Assembly (NCBI GenBank): GCA_964641155.1
Contig: CAZXJO010000005.1
Coordinates: 68,790-132,789, forward strand
Source: DTCV01 sp964641155
GTDB lineage: Archaea > Thermoproteota > Thermoprotei_A > Sulfolobales > NBVN01
DNA length: 64,000 nucleotides
Reading direction: 5' to 3'
Shown: positions 32,454-42,206 of the stretch, one piece after another
Position numbering within the stretch: position 1 is the first letter of the stretch
Layout of the letters: each line of letters starts with the position of its first letter
Program-made: the position numbers and the translations under genes
The notes under the pieces: model-generated
Database searches by the model: none
Told to the model about the DNA's origin: nothing
The model's input: only the letters and a program-made list of their open reading frames with translations

Positions 32454-33148
32454 CACCTGCAGTAGAGTTCTAAGACCCTATTAATTATTTTCGAAGTGCT
32501 CGCAATATCCGCTTTATATTTGTTCGGCAATCTTAAAACCTCGGTGTTAATGCCCAACTTTAAGGCATGGTTAATCAGCAACCCTTCATTGATCGGCTGG
32601 TCAGGACCCAGTAATATGACGTCAGGCCTCACAACCTCAACGCTTTTAAGTATATCCTCCTCACTCCCCAGCATTGCCCTGTAAACGTACTTCAAAGAAC
32701 TCAGCACTTCCAACCTACTTAATTCGTCGTTTATTGGCTCCCTACCCTTAATCTTTCTAACGGTTGAATCCCTAGCGACTACAGCGTACACTAACCCCAA
32801 CTTAGACGCCTCGTTTAAGTAGTAAATATGCCCGGAATGCAGTATGTCGAACGTCCCACCCACTAACACCCTCCTTACTTTGGGGTACTCCCAGCTGAAG
32901 TTAACTATGTTTAATAACCTTAAGGAGTCGAGAAGGCCTTCAGCGTAGGCTATGCAGGAAAGTGATGTGATGTAATCACCTATGCTGAAGTAGTACCTAG
33001 AATCACTTACATAAGTCCTAACCAAGTTGATCACCTCCCTAACCTCAGGCACCCTAACATCTTCGTCCTTAATCTTACTTAGGGCATTCTCAACCATCAT
33101 CACGTACTTAAGTACCCTACTAGCCAGACCCTCATCTACAGTAGACAT
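32453..33148 (-). CDS. DUF357 domain fused to a cytidylyltransferase-like domain
   Basis: 231 residues. Residues 1-85 are helical (VLKYVMMVENALSKIKDEDV, YYFSIGDYITSLSCIAYAEG), matching DUF357. From about 95 a nucleotidyltransferase domain: VLVGGTFDILHSGHIYYLNE (HxGH), ARDSTVRKIKGREPI, LLGPDQPINE and the IASTSKI (ISSTxx-type) motif. Archaeal relatives include FAD synthase (RibL) and phosphopantetheine adenylyltransferase; the substrate cannot be told from sequence. The start overlaps the end of dph5 by 17 bases. Confidence 0.85.
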   Translation of the reverse strand: MSTVDEGLASRVLKYVMMVENALSKIKDEDVRVPEVREVINLVRTYVSDSRYYFSIGDYITSLSCIAYAEGLLDSLRLLNIVNFSWEYPKVRRVLVGGTFDILHSGHIYYLNEASKLGLVYAVVARDSTVRKIKGREPINDELSRLEVLSSLKYVYRAMLGSEEDILKSVEVVRPDVILLGPDQPINEGLLINHALKLGINTEVLRLPNKYKADIASTSKIINRVLELYCR

Positions 33149-33917
33149 CGCTCACCACCTCCAAAGCCTCCGCCTCAGTGAAGTGTAGCTTGGGGGAAGT
33201 TATTATCAGGGTATGTGGTGGTTCCCCGAAATCAATGTCTAGTAGTTCCGATAACTTACCTGGACATACCTTCATCCCCTTATCACCCAGCCTACTAATA
33301 CCTACTGCTAGTCTGCTATGACTTATAACACCTTCCCCCCTTAACTTCTCAATGTCGAACAGTATCTCAACAGCTTCCTTTATGGTCATGAAGACCTTCC
33401 TCTCCACATCAATCTCTAATAGGAGTAAGGTATGCAGGTTCCTAGCCGAGTTCTCCTTAATCACTTCATACGGGTACTCGTATATGATACCGTCCTTTGG
33501 GTATGTGACGGTTGAAATCCTACCAAATTTATATGCCATTAAGCCCGAAAGACTGATTGAGGAGGAAACCACGCTGACCCCCGGCACGACTTCAACTTCG
33601 TACCCCCTTCTCCTAGCCTCGATCAGTAAGCTCACATGAGTAGTTGCGATTAATGCGTCCCCGGGTGATAGCAGGGCAACGTCACCCTCATCAAGGGCTT
33701 TGAAAATCAACTCCCCGTTAAGGTCTTCCAGGTCCGCCCTGCTTAAAACCCTATAATCCTTCCCTACAATTTCCGCGAACCTCTTACCATCACCCAGTAA
33801 GACGCCGGTGTAGCCGTCAAGGAAAACGTTCTTAACGCTCTTCAAAACGTTCAAAGCCTTAATCGTTAGGTAGTCCAACGATATACCTGCCCCAACTAGG
33901 AACAGCTTACCCCTCAT
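33132..33917 (-). CDS. dph5: Diphthine synthase
   Basis: 261 residues. SAM-dependent methylation steps in making diphthamide on EF-2. Tetrapyrrole-methylase fold: LFLVGAGISLDYLTIKALNV, VFLDGYTGVL, LLSPGDALIATTH, VVPGVSVVSSSISLSGLMAYKFG (in part) and HTLLLLEID. Overlaps the unknown gene upstream by 11 bases. Confidence 0.94.
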   Translation of the reverse strand: MRGKLFLVGAGISLDYLTIKALNVLKSVKNVFLDGYTGVLLGDGKRFAEIVGKDYRVLSRADLEDLNGELIFKALDEGDVALLSPGDALIATTHVSLLIEARRRGYEVEVVPGVSVVSSSISLSGLMAYKFGRISTVTYPKDGIIYEYPYEVIKENSARNLHTLLLLEIDVERKVFMTIKEAVEILFDIEKLRGEGVISHSRLAVGISRLGDKGMKVCPGKLSELLDIDFGEPPHTLIITSPKLHFTEAEALEVVSDVYCR

Positions 33918-34353
33918 CCGGAAGCAACACCTCGTAACCCTCAGTAGTTAGCTGAAACTCCAAGTTTAATACATCCTTAAACGAATTAATTATCTTAAAG
34001 ATATCGAATAACCTGGAAGACGGCAAACTGAAAACCACCTTGACTCCCTCCCCCCTTAACTCAAAACTACCTTCGAACTGACTTAGGACCTCGCTCAGCC
34101 CCCCGAAGAACTCACCTACGGTCAATTCAGGACTTAGATGAACCTCCACGAACGCCTTAAGAACCGAACTGTTTACGTAATCGTACCTGATCAGAATCCT
34201 TACTTCTGTAAGGACGCACCTACTAGTGGTGGCGCACTTGACCGCCAGCCTAAACACCACGTCGTTAGATAGCAGCAGATCTGCTTCATTAAATGCGCTT
34301 ACCATAACGTCGTATGGAATTAAAGAGCTCAGTAAATCAAGTGCGGAATCCAA
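33907..34353 (-). CDS. Unknown protein upstream of dph5
   Basis: 148 residues, no family recognised. Alternating strands and helices (LLLSNDVVFRLAVKC, VLTEVRILIRYDY, KAFVEVHLSPELTVGEFFG, VKVVFSLPSSRLFDIFKIIN) suggest two ferredoxin-like halves, the second possibly repeating the first. It leads the dph5/nucleotidyltransferase transcript and overlaps dph5 by 11 bases, so it is probably a real gene. Confidence 0.6.
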   Translation of the reverse strand: MDSALDLLSSLIPYDVMVSAFNEADLLLSNDVVFRLAVKCATTSRCVLTEVRILIRYDYVNSSVLKAFVEVHLSPELTVGEFFGGLSEVLSQFEGSFELRGEGVKVVFSLPSSRLFDIFKIINSFKDVLNLEFQLTTEGYEVLLPDEG

Positions 34354-34550
34354 CTTAATTTAGATCATCCCCCATCCTCATGTGTTAAATTCACTGATGC
34401 GTTATCTTCCGTGTGTGGAGAGCGGGCTAGCGACTGGTAGGAGGTGAGTTCTCGTAGATCACACCCCATCCGTTTACCATCCCTTAGATTAGATCTTACC
34501 TCAACCATTTAAGCATGAAACGCGACTCACATGTATGTTTAGTGTATTAC

Positions 34551-34560
34551 GTTTTTTAAG
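34551..34560 (+). promoter_or_regulatory. TATA box for the gatCAB operon
   Basis: GTTTTTTAAG centred near 34555 predicts transcription from about 34580, which would make the ATG at 34578 untranscribed and favours the ATG at 34593 as the gatC start. The rest of the divergent gap (34354-34550) shows no gene. Confidence 0.5.
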
Positions 34561-34592
34561 CCTTCAAATCCCTAAGAATGTGGTATTCGAAT

Positions 34593-34880
34593 ATGCCTGA
34601 TGATTTGGGAGCATGGATTGAGAGAGTTTCCAGGCTGGCGTTGATTAAGGTTAAGGACGAGGAAAGGAAGATAATACTCGAAGATATGAGGAAAATCTTG
34701 GATTTTTTCAACAGTATAAACGCGTTGGACCTATCTGATGTCGAACCCCTATTCATGGTTTTGAACGAGAGGCCGGTGCTTAGGGATGATGTTCCAGGCG
34801 AGTGCCTAAGCATTGAGGACGTGTTATCTAACATCAAGGAAAGTCAGGGCAACTACATCAAAGGTCCTAGAACCGGGTAG
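34593..34880 (+). CDS. gatC: Glutamyl/aspartyl-tRNA amidotransferase subunit C
   Basis: 95 residues from the ATG at 34593 (frame open five codons further up). WIERVSRLALIKVKDEERKI, FFNSINALDLSDVEPLF and RDDVPGECLS match GatC. Stabilises the GatAB complex that converts misacylated Glu-tRNA-Gln/Asp-tRNA-Asn. gatA starts directly after its stop. Confidence 0.93.
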   Translation: MPDDLGAWIERVSRLALIKVKDEERKIILEDMRKILDFFNSINALDLSDVEPLFMVLNERPVLRDDVPGECLSIEDVLSNIKESQGNYIKGPRTG

Positions 34881-36371
34881 GTGGTCTCCCTGAGAAAGCT
34901 ACTACGCATGGATGCCTCAGAACTTCTCACACTGTTTCAATCAGATCCCAACCTAATCGATGAGTATGTTGCAAAGACGTACGAAGTGATCGAGAAGGTC
35001 GAAGACAAGGTAAAGTCATACATAACTTTAAGACCGCTGGATGACGTGTTGGCCGAGTGTAAATCACTCCATGAAAAAATTGCGGGGGGGTTTAAAGGTA
35101 GGCTAACGGGGCTCCTAATAGCTGTTAAGGACGTAATAGTGACTAAGGGTTTGAGGACTACGTGCGCGTCTAAGATGCTAATGGATTTCGTACCACCGTA
35201 CAACGCCACCGTCATTGAGAGGATCGTTAGGGAGGGGGGAATTATAATCGGTAAAACAAATATGGACGAATTCGCTATGGGTTCCACCACCGAAAACAGC
35301 TCTTTCTTCCCCACCCGTAATCCTTGGGACCTAAGCAGGGTTCCAGGCGGCTCTTCAGGAGGTAGCGCTGCAGCTGTGTCCGCATACGAGGCGTCAATGG
35401 CTTTAGGAAGTGATACGGGCGGTTCGATCAGACTTCCAGCAGCTTACACAGGTACCGTGGGTTTGAAACCTACTTACGGCTTGGTAAGCAGGTACGGCTT
35501 AATATCCTACGGTACTAGCTTAGAGCAGATAGGGCCTATAGCCAGGAACGTAAGTGACCTGGCCCTCCTCCTAAGCGTTATATCGGGTCATGACCCGCGT
35601 GACAGTACCTCACTATACGTTGAGAATGTGGACTACACCACTTTCGCAAGACCCGTGGTACTGAAGAAATACAGAATCGCGGTTTTGAGGGAATGCGTTA
35701 GCGAAGGCGTTGATAAACCGGTTGTGGCATCCATCAATAAGAGTATAAGAAAGTTGGAGAACGAAGGATTTGAAATTTCTGAGGTGAACGTTCCAGCCAT
35801 AAAATACGCATTACCGGCCTACTACATAATAGCTATGGCTGAAGCCAGCTCAAACCTGGCTAGATATGATGGAATAAGGTACGGCTACCACGTGGAGGTC
35901 GAAGGCAAATTGTGGGAGGAGGTTTATTCAGAGGTCAGAAGCGATGGCTTCGGTATGGAGGTCAAGAAGAGGATCCTGTTGGGGACGTTCGTGTTAAGTG
36001 CAGGCTACTATGATCAGTACTACTTGAAAGCGTCTAAGGTCAGGAAATTACTGCTGGACGAATTCACGAAGATTTTCACCCACTACGACGCGGTCGTCAC
36101 CCCTACATCCCCCACGCTACCGCCAAAGCTGGGGGAAGCCGTTTCAGACCCGTTAAAGCTTTACCTATCCGACATATTCACCTCCGCTGCCAACTTGGTC
36201 GGCTTACCCGCTATTTCAGTACCGGCAGACGTCGTTGACGGTTTACCGGTTGGGATGCAGTTCATAGGGCCTAGGCTAGGTGAGGGGTCACTAATAAATA
36301 TCGCATATATACATGAGCTTAAATCAGGTATGAGGGACTTAATCCCGCCCACGGTGATGCCTTATGTCTGA
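34881..36371 (+). CDS. gatA: Glutamyl/aspartyl-tRNA amidotransferase subunit A
   Basis: 496 residues, GTG start. Amidase-signature enzyme releasing ammonia from glutamine. The catalytic triad is Lys83 (LLIAVKDVI), cis-Ser158 (VPGGSSGGSAAAVSA) and Ser182 (GSDTGGSIRLPA), at the same spacing as S. aureus GatA K79/S154/S178. GatA with GatB and GatC implies the bacterial-style heterotrimer, as in crenarchaea that use it for Asn-tRNA alongside GatDE for Gln-tRNA; gatDE is not in this window. Confidence 0.96.
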   Translation: MVSLRKLLRMDASELLTLFQSDPNLIDEYVAKTYEVIEKVEDKVKSYITLRPLDDVLAECKSLHEKIAGGFKGRLTGLLIAVKDVIVTKGLRTTCASKMLMDFVPPYNATVIERIVREGGIIIGKTNMDEFAMGSTTENSSFFPTRNPWDLSRVPGGSSGGSAAAVSAYEASMALGSDTGGSIRLPAAYTGTVGLKPTYGLVSRYGLISYGTSLEQIGPIARNVSDLALLLSVISGHDPRDSTSLYVENVDYTTFARPVVLKKYRIAVLRECVSEGVDKPVVASINKSIRKLENEGFEISEVNVPAIKYALPAYYIIAMAEASSNLARYDGIRYGYHVEVEGKLWEEVYSEVRSDGFGMEVKKRILLGTFVLSAGYYDQYYLKASKVRKLLLDEFTKIFTHYDAVVTPTSPTLPPKLGEAVSDPLKLYLSDIFTSAANLVGLPAISVPADVVDGLPVGMQFIGPRLGEGSLINIAYIHELKSGMRDLIPPTVMPYV

Positions 36372-37836
36372 CCTCGACGTTAAGATAGGTTTGGAAATAC
36401 ATGTGCAGATAACGTCTCTAAAGTCTAAACTTTTCTGCTCATGTCCTTCCGATTATAGGGGGAAGCCCCCGAACACGAACGTGTGTCCTACATGTCTAGG
36501 CCTGCCCGGCTCGTTACCGGTTCTCAACGTCGAAGCTTTAAGGGCTGGTTTGATGGTGGCTCTAGCACTTAAATGTACCATAAGTGATGTGCTGATCTTC
36601 TCGCGGAAGCATTACTTCTACCCTGACCTAGTTAAGAACTACCAGATATCTCAGCATGATGGTGTGGGTAGTGTCGCAATCGCCAGGAACGGCGTAATCA
36701 CGATCAACTCTGATGGGAAGACCAAGAACGTCAGGATACGTAGGATCAACATCGAGGAAGACCCTGGGAAGCTTATCTACCCAACCGGGTCCTTACTGAC
36801 CAGTAAATACACTCTAATCGATTACAATAGGTCCGGGATCGCGTTACTTGAAATCGTCAGCGAACCCGACCTAACCACGCCTAAAGAAGCTAGGTCGTTC
36901 GTGGATAAGTTGCGCTCCATGCTCGAACATATGGGTTTAGTAAACCCTGAGTTGGAAGGTTCCCTAAGGGTTGACGCTAACATCTCATTAGCAGGGGGCT
37001 CCAGAGTTGAAATCAAGAACATTGGCTCATCTAAAGATGTGGAGAGGGCCTTAACGTACGAGATCATTAGGCAGAGTAGGGCATTAGAACACGGGGAGGT
37101 GGTTAGGAGGGAGACTAGGCACTGGGACGATGTGAAGAAGGTCACAGTACCTGCTAGGGTTAAGGAAACTGAAGAGGATTACAGATACTTCCCAGACCCC
37201 GACCTACCACCGATTAAGGTTCCGGCAAGCTTGATTGAGGAAATAAGGTCTGCAATGCCCGAACTTCCTGACCAACGTGTTGAAAGGTTCTTGAAAATGT
37301 ATGGGTTGAGCGAATACCTGGCCAACGTACTGGTGGCCGAGAAGGTTTTAGCCGACTACTTCGAGGAGTGTGTTAAGCATTGCGGAGAGCCCGAACTTGT
37401 GGGCAACATAGTCATTAACGACTTCAAGCGATGGGTTGATGAACTAGACCTAGGCATGAACGACGCTATGAAGAGCCTCCCACCAGCTGATTTATGCCAA
37501 CTAGTAGAACTCCTAAGGAAGAACGTCATCAACATTAAGATCTTGAAGGAGGTCATACCCAAGGTCTTAAAATCGGGTAAAAGCGTGAACACCGTAATTT
37601 ATGAGGAAGGCTACATCGACATATCAGATCAGAACTTGTTGATGAGGATAGTGGACGAAGTAATTCAAGAAAACCCCAAAGCTGTTGAGGACGCATTAAC
37701 CAATCCTAAAGCTATTAACTACTTAGTCGGCCAGGTCATGAGGAAGACCAAGGGCAGGGCTAACCCGGACCTTACCAATAAAGTGTTAATAAAGAAGTTA
37801 AATGAATTAGTTAAGGCATCAAGCAATGCTGATTAA
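36364..37836 (+). CDS. gatB: Glutamyl/aspartyl-tRNA amidotransferase subunit B
   Basis: 490 residues. Kinase/transamidase subunit. GLEIHVQITSLKSKLFCSCP, zinc cysteines CSC...VCPTCLGLPGSLP, SRKHYFYPDLVKNYQISQHD, EEDPGKLIYP, RETRHWDDVKKVT and EDYRYFPDPDLPPI are family blocks; the C-terminal YqeY-like helical domain ends with NPKAINYLVGQVMRKTKGRA. Overlaps gatA by eight bases and the phosphatase by eleven. Confidence 0.96.
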   Translation: MSDLDVKIGLEIHVQITSLKSKLFCSCPSDYRGKPPNTNVCPTCLGLPGSLPVLNVEALRAGLMVALALKCTISDVLIFSRKHYFYPDLVKNYQISQHDGVGSVAIARNGVITINSDGKTKNVRIRRINIEEDPGKLIYPTGSLLTSKYTLIDYNRSGIALLEIVSEPDLTTPKEARSFVDKLRSMLEHMGLVNPELEGSLRVDANISLAGGSRVEIKNIGSSKDVERALTYEIIRQSRALEHGEVVRRETRHWDDVKKVTVPARVKETEEDYRYFPDPDLPPIKVPASLIEEIRSAMPELPDQRVERFLKMYGLSEYLANVLVAEKVLADYFEECVKHCGEPELVGNIVINDFKRWVDELDLGMNDAMKSLPPADLCQLVELLRKNVINIKILKEVIPKVLKSGKSVNTVIYEEGYIDISDQNLLMRIVDEVIQENPKAVEDALTNPKAINYLVGQVMRKTKGRANPDLTNKVLIKKLNELVKASSNAD

Positions 37837-38749
37837 CTCCGTCGAAGACCTGTTAAATAATAAGGCATTTGACGTCAGTAGCGTCAACAGGCTGATAAGT
37901 GACGTATCCGAGGTCCTTAACGAGGAACGTCGAAGACATGATGGTCTCATAAACATACGCCAACCTCAGAGCCCCTTCCTGGTCGTAGGTGACCTGCATG
38001 GAGACCTGAGGTCGCTGATGTTTATCCTGAAATTCGCGGAGAGGTCCGGAATTCACAACATGGTCTTCTTAGGTGATTACGTTGACCGCGGTGAAAATCA
38101 GGTTGAAACCCTCCTCACCGTACTCTACATCAAGCTGAGGTACCCTGAGGACGTATTCCTGTTAAGAGGTAATCACGAACCCCCCGAATTCCTCCCGGTC
38201 TATCCACATGATTTCCCGGTAGAGCTCAGGCATAGGTACGGGGCCATCCACGGGATCAGGCTGTACTCTAGGCTTAAGGAGGTGTTTCAACTAATGCCCC
38301 ATGCACTGATTTTCGGCAACACAGCCCTACTACTTCACGGTGGCCCCCCAACACATAACATTCGTAACTCATCCACAGTAAGTGAATACCTGATAGGCGG
38401 AGACGAGGCTGAAAGACTTAAAATCCTTGAGGAAGTGCTTTGGAACGACCCGACCGAAGATGTGCCTTACGTGAGACCCTCATATCGAGGTGCTGGCTAC
38501 CTCTTCGGCCACAAAATTACTGAGTCGGCATTAAGCATAACTAAGACTGCGGTGGTCGTTAGGGGACATGAACCTTGCCTCGAGGGATTTAAAACAAACC
38601 ACGGCGGTAAAGTAATTACCATCTTCAGCCGTTTGGGTCCTCCTTACTACAACACGCATGCCTCCTTCATGATACTAACGCCTAATTCCACGCCTGAAGA
38701 ATTAGCTTCCGATAAATCCGTAATTAAGTTTACCTCAGAAGGCATCTAG
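37826..38749 (+). CDS. PPP-family serine/threonine protein phosphatase (PP1-arch like)
   Basis: 307 residues. Metal-binding motifs of the PPP family: VVGDLHGDLRS, VFLGDYVDRGENQVET, LLRGNHEPPEF, then RHRYG, LLLHGGPPT, and VVRGHEPCLEGF with the late metal-binding His. Cytosolic, no signal peptide. Starts inside the end of gatB, so it is in the gatCAB transcript; the functional link is unclear. Confidence 0.92.
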   Translation: MLINSVEDLLNNKAFDVSSVNRLISDVSEVLNEERRRHDGLINIRQPQSPFLVVGDLHGDLRSLMFILKFAERSGIHNMVFLGDYVDRGENQVETLLTVLYIKLRYPEDVFLLRGNHEPPEFLPVYPHDFPVELRHRYGAIHGIRLYSRLKEVFQLMPHALIFGNTALLLHGGPPTHNIRNSSTVSEYLIGGDEAERLKILEEVLWNDPTEDVPYVRPSYRGAGYLFGHKITESALSITKTAVVVRGHEPCLEGFKTNHGGKVITIFSRLGPPYYNTHASFMILTPNSTPEELASDKSVIKFTSEGI

Positions 38750-38830
38750 GCGTTCAACCTGCTGGTAGATGTCTTATCATAGTCTTAAAGCTTATTATAC
38801 GCTTAAGCATCTATAGCGTAGTGGGTGGAA

Positions 38831-39550
38831 ATGGTGGATTACAGCATTAGGGAAATGTTTGAGGTAAGGTTTTCGGAGGAGGACCTAGAAGCCCTCAGAA
38901 ACGTTTTAGCGGATATGAAGGCACCTGTGGATATCTTAACCTTTGTGGGAGACATATGCGCCTTCTGCAGTGACACGGTTAAACTTGTCGATATACTAGC
39001 CTCTCTAAGCCCTAAGGACGGTGGGGACAGGTTAATACGCCACTACACATATCATTACAAGAAAGATGGGGCTGAGAAGTTCAAAAAGTATGGAATTACG
39101 AGAGTGCCCACGGTGGTGTTATTGGATGGACAGATCAGATATACCGGGATGCCGGCCGGTGAGGAGCTCAGAGGCTTTATCGAAACTATACTCAGAATAA
39201 GCAATGGTAATAGCGGACTCTCCGAGAAGGTAGCGAACCTACTCAGTAAGGTCACAGGGAAAGTCCACATGGAAGTGATAGTAACCCCAACATGTCCGTA
39301 CTGTCCGTACGCAGCGTTCCTCACCAACATGTTTGCATTCGAATCCTATAGGTCCAGTAACAGGAACGTGATTTCGGACATTGTCGAAGCCTACGAGAAC
39401 CCCGACATAGCTGATAAGTACGGTGTGGTGAGCGTCCCTGCCATAGTCATTAACGGAGAAGTAGAATTCGTAGGGGTTCCAGACGAGACCGAGTTGCTGA
39501 GTAAGATCTATGAGAAGTCTCAAAAAGGCTTCAGGCGCCCGTACTATTAA
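38831..39550 (+). CDS. pdo: Protein disulfide oxidoreductase (two-thioredoxin-fold PDO)
   Basis: 239 residues from the ATG at 38831 (a GTG two codons earlier is open; GGGTGG lies just upstream). Two thioredoxin/glutaredoxin folds, active sites CAFC (FVGDICAFCSDT) and CPYC (VTPTCPYCPYAAF), each with a following cis-Pro (RVPTVVL, SVPAIVI). PDO keeps disulfides in cytosolic proteins of thermophiles and thus supports a thermophilic host. Own TATA-like CTTATTATAC near 38791. Confidence 0.93.
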   Translation: MVDYSIREMFEVRFSEEDLEALRNVLADMKAPVDILTFVGDICAFCSDTVKLVDILASLSPKDGGDRLIRHYTYHYKKDGAEKFKKYGITRVPTVVLLDGQIRYTGMPAGEELRGFIETILRISNGNSGLSEKVANLLSKVTGKVHMEVIVTPTCPYCPYAAFLTNMFAFESYRSSNRNVISDIVEAYENPDIADKYGVVSVPAIVINGEVEFVGVPDETELLSKIYEKSQKGFRRPYY

Positions 39551-39556
39551 CCGCTT

Positions 39557-42094
39557 TTAGTACTCGCAAGAGCGGCAGTCGCCTGCTTCCCCTTCACGGA
39601 GAATTGGCTGTGTCGGAGTTCTGAATCTCTCCCTTATCGCTTTCTTATCTTCCTGCTTACCGGCTTCAACCAGCTCCTCAGCCTCCCTAAAACTTTTACC
39701 TAATTCACGTTCTACCTCTTCTTTAGCTAACCTCTCAGCGATCTTCAATCCGAATTGAATTACTTGTCTAGTTTTGCTTTTATCCCTGTAAACTGTTATC
39801 CCCTTACACCCTAGCTTCCATGCCATGAGGTAAACGTTTCTTACGTCGTCCATGGTCGCCTCAGCCCTCATGTTTATGGTTTTACTGACACCTTGATCAG
39901 TCCATTGTTGCCAAACAGCCTGGTGCAGGACGTGCCATATTGGCTCTACATCATGCGCCGTCACGAATATTTTCCTGAGATTCCTAGGTATGAATGGGTT
40001 ATGCGCCACACTACCTGAGGTGGCGATGGTTTTAATTACCTCGGGTTCGTCAAGACCCACGTCCCTCATGTACTCTAAGAACAGTTGGTTGACCTCCGTA
40101 AACGTTCCTACGGTTACCTGTCGGACAAAAGCTAAAGCGAAGATAGGCTCTATGCTTGAGGACGTACCAGCGATTATTGAGATTGTCCCAGTAGGTGCTA
40201 TGCTCACTACGGTGGCGTTACGTAGCCCGTACTTAAGCATTTCCTCCCTAAGCGAGTTCCAGTCAACCTTAGGCCTCTCGGACACTATACGTTTAACATG
40301 ATCTGACGGCGGCCACCCAGGAACGCTACTTAACTTTACTATGTCCTCAAGTCCCTTAACATCGGTCCATATGGGTTTGTAGAGCCTGGGGTCCCAGGCC
40401 GGGAACGGCCCCCTCTCCTTGGCTAGCTCGATACTGGAGAGATATGCGTTGTAGGCGATCCACTCGGAGAGGTGGTAAGCTAGGTACAACGCATCAACTG
40501 AATTGTAGGGGATTCCTAGCTTCACTAACATGTGGGCCCAACCCATAACGCCTAAGCCCACCTTCCTGGACTTCTTGGTCTCCCTCTCAATCTGGGGGAG
40601 GGGGTATTTGTTCATGTCTATGACATTATCTAAGAACCTGATACATAGCTTGATGTCCTCAGCGAGCTCGTTCCATAGAATGGTGGGTTTCCCGTCGACA
40701 TACCCTACGTACATTTCCAGATTTATGGAGCCTAGGTTACATGACTCCCACTCACGGGCTGGGACCTCACCGCACGGGTTTGTGGCGTTTATCTTCCCTA
40801 AGTACCATATGGGATGCCTCCTATTAATAGTATCAATGAACAGAAGACCTGGGTCGCCGGATTCCCAGGCACCTCTAACTATCTCGTTAAATATCTCAAC
40901 AGCGCTCAGCGTGGCAACCACGGCGTTCTCCTTCCGCGCGATCTCCATGGCCTCATCGTACGTTATTATTAATGACCTATCCAGGGGTATGGAACCACCT
41001 GCAGACTCTAATTCCTCAATTATGTACTCCTGAACCCACTCCTCATCCATGTAGTACCTGGCCAACACCATAGCGTACATCCTAGAGTCGTTTACGCTGG
41101 GATTTAACGACGTTAGACGCGGGTTAACTAGCTCCCATAGGGACCCCTCATCAACAGCCTTCATGAAAGAGTCATACACACCAACCGATATGTTGAAGTT
41201 CTGCAGGTTCACGTCCTTTAACTTGCCGGACTTACTCCTTATGAACTTAAGGATGTCTGGGTGCCATACGTGTAGCACCCCCATGTTAGCACCCCTTCTC
41301 CTGCCTCCTTGCTTGATGACCTCCGTGGCGGCGTCGTACATCTTCATAAATGACACAGGGCCGGATGCCACTCCTGCAGTGCTGGCCACCACATCGCCTT
41401 CAGGTCTTAGCTCAGAGAATGAATACCCAGTACCACCACCCTGCTGATGTATGAGTGCTGAGGCCCTTAAGGAGTCCATAATGCCATCACCTTCTGGAGT
41501 CGTCAACGAGTCCCTCACAGGCAGGACGAAGCAGGCTGATAGCAATCCGAGCTTGGTGTTGGAGTTCATTAACGTGGGACTGTTGGGTACGAACTTACGG
41601 TTAATCATCAGCTCGAAGAACTTTTCGGAGTAGACGTCTGCCTTGCCTCCCTCACAGCTCGCGATGTACTTAGCAACCCTCATGAAGAGCATCTTAGGCG
41701 TTTCCAAGTGCCTCAAAGTCCTTGGGTCTTTAAGCAGGTAACGGGACTCTAAAACCTTCAATGCTTGGAATGTGAAGTTAATATCCTCCTGACTAAAGGA
41801 TCCCCACCCACCCTTCCCGAACACATCATTGTACATCCTAGCTAACACGTATCTTCTGGCAGCCAACTCGAAGGAGGGGTTCTGGATCACCCTACCGGAG
41901 AGCCCCTTCTCGACAAGGTCTGAGATGTATTTAGAGGTAACACTTTCCTTACCCTTAATACCTTCTAAAACCTCATCCAAGACCTCGTCTATGTAGCTCT
42001 CTAAGTTGCATGCCGCAAGCGCCTTAACGATCGAATCCCTTAACTTGATTATGCTTAAATTCTCTACCCTACCGTCCTTCTTCAACACCTTCAC
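39557..42094 (-). CDS. nrdJ: Ribonucleoside-diphosphate reductase, class II (adenosylcobalamin-dependent)
   Basis: 845 residues, GTG start. Makes deoxyribonucleotides with a B12-generated radical. N-terminal ATP-cone (VLKKDGRVENLSIIKLRDSI to about 95), then NSNTKLGLLSACFVLPVRDS with the first redox Cys, HQQGGGTGYSFSELRP, the finger-loop NPCGEVPAREWESCNLGSIN (Asn-Cys-Glu), SIAPTGTISIIAGTSSSIEP, and a C-terminal Cys pair CRSCEY that reduces the active site. No class I/III partner is present. Its promoter (GTAATATATGAA near 42158-42165, minus strand) follows the cdvC stop by ~40 bases. Confidence 0.95.
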   Translation of the reverse strand: MKVLKKDGRVENLSIIKLRDSIVKALAACNLESYIDEVLDEVLEGIKGKESVTSKYISDLVEKGLSGRVIQNPSFELAARRYVLARMYNDVFGKGGWGSFSQEDINFTFQALKVLESRYLLKDPRTLRHLETPKMLFMRVAKYIASCEGGKADVYSEKFFELMINRKFVPNSPTLMNSNTKLGLLSACFVLPVRDSLTTPEGDGIMDSLRASALIHQQGGGTGYSFSELRPEGDVVASTAGVASGPVSFMKMYDAATEVIKQGGRRRGANMGVLHVWHPDILKFIRSKSGKLKDVNLQNFNISVGVYDSFMKAVDEGSLWELVNPRLTSLNPSVNDSRMYAMVLARYYMDEEWVQEYIIEELESAGGSIPLDRSLIITYDEAMEIARKENAVVATLSAVEIFNEIVRGAWESGDPGLLFIDTINRRHPIWYLGKINATNPCGEVPAREWESCNLGSINLEMYVGYVDGKPTILWNELAEDIKLCIRFLDNVIDMNKYPLPQIERETKKSRKVGLGVMGWAHMLVKLGIPYNSVDALYLAYHLSEWIAYNAYLSSIELAKERGPFPAWDPRLYKPIWTDVKGLEDIVKLSSVPGWPPSDHVKRIVSERPKVDWNSLREEMLKYGLRNATVVSIAPTGTISIIAGTSSSIEPIFALAFVRQVTVGTFTEVNQLFLEYMRDVGLDEPEVIKTIATSGSVAHNPFIPRNLRKIFVTAHDVEPIWHVLHQAVWQQWTDQGVSKTINMRAEATMDDVRNVYLMAWKLGCKGITVYRDKSKTRQVIQFGLKIAERLAKEEVERELGKSFREAEELVEAGKQEDKKAIRERFRTPTQPILREGEAGDCRSCEY

Positions 42095-42206
42095 TTGAGA
42101 TGCTAAGGATGTAATGCCTCACTCACCTCGTAAGTATCCTTGTTTTTCCGGTTCATATATTACATCGATAATGGAGTCAAAAACCCTTTTGAGTTCCAGT
42201 ATTACC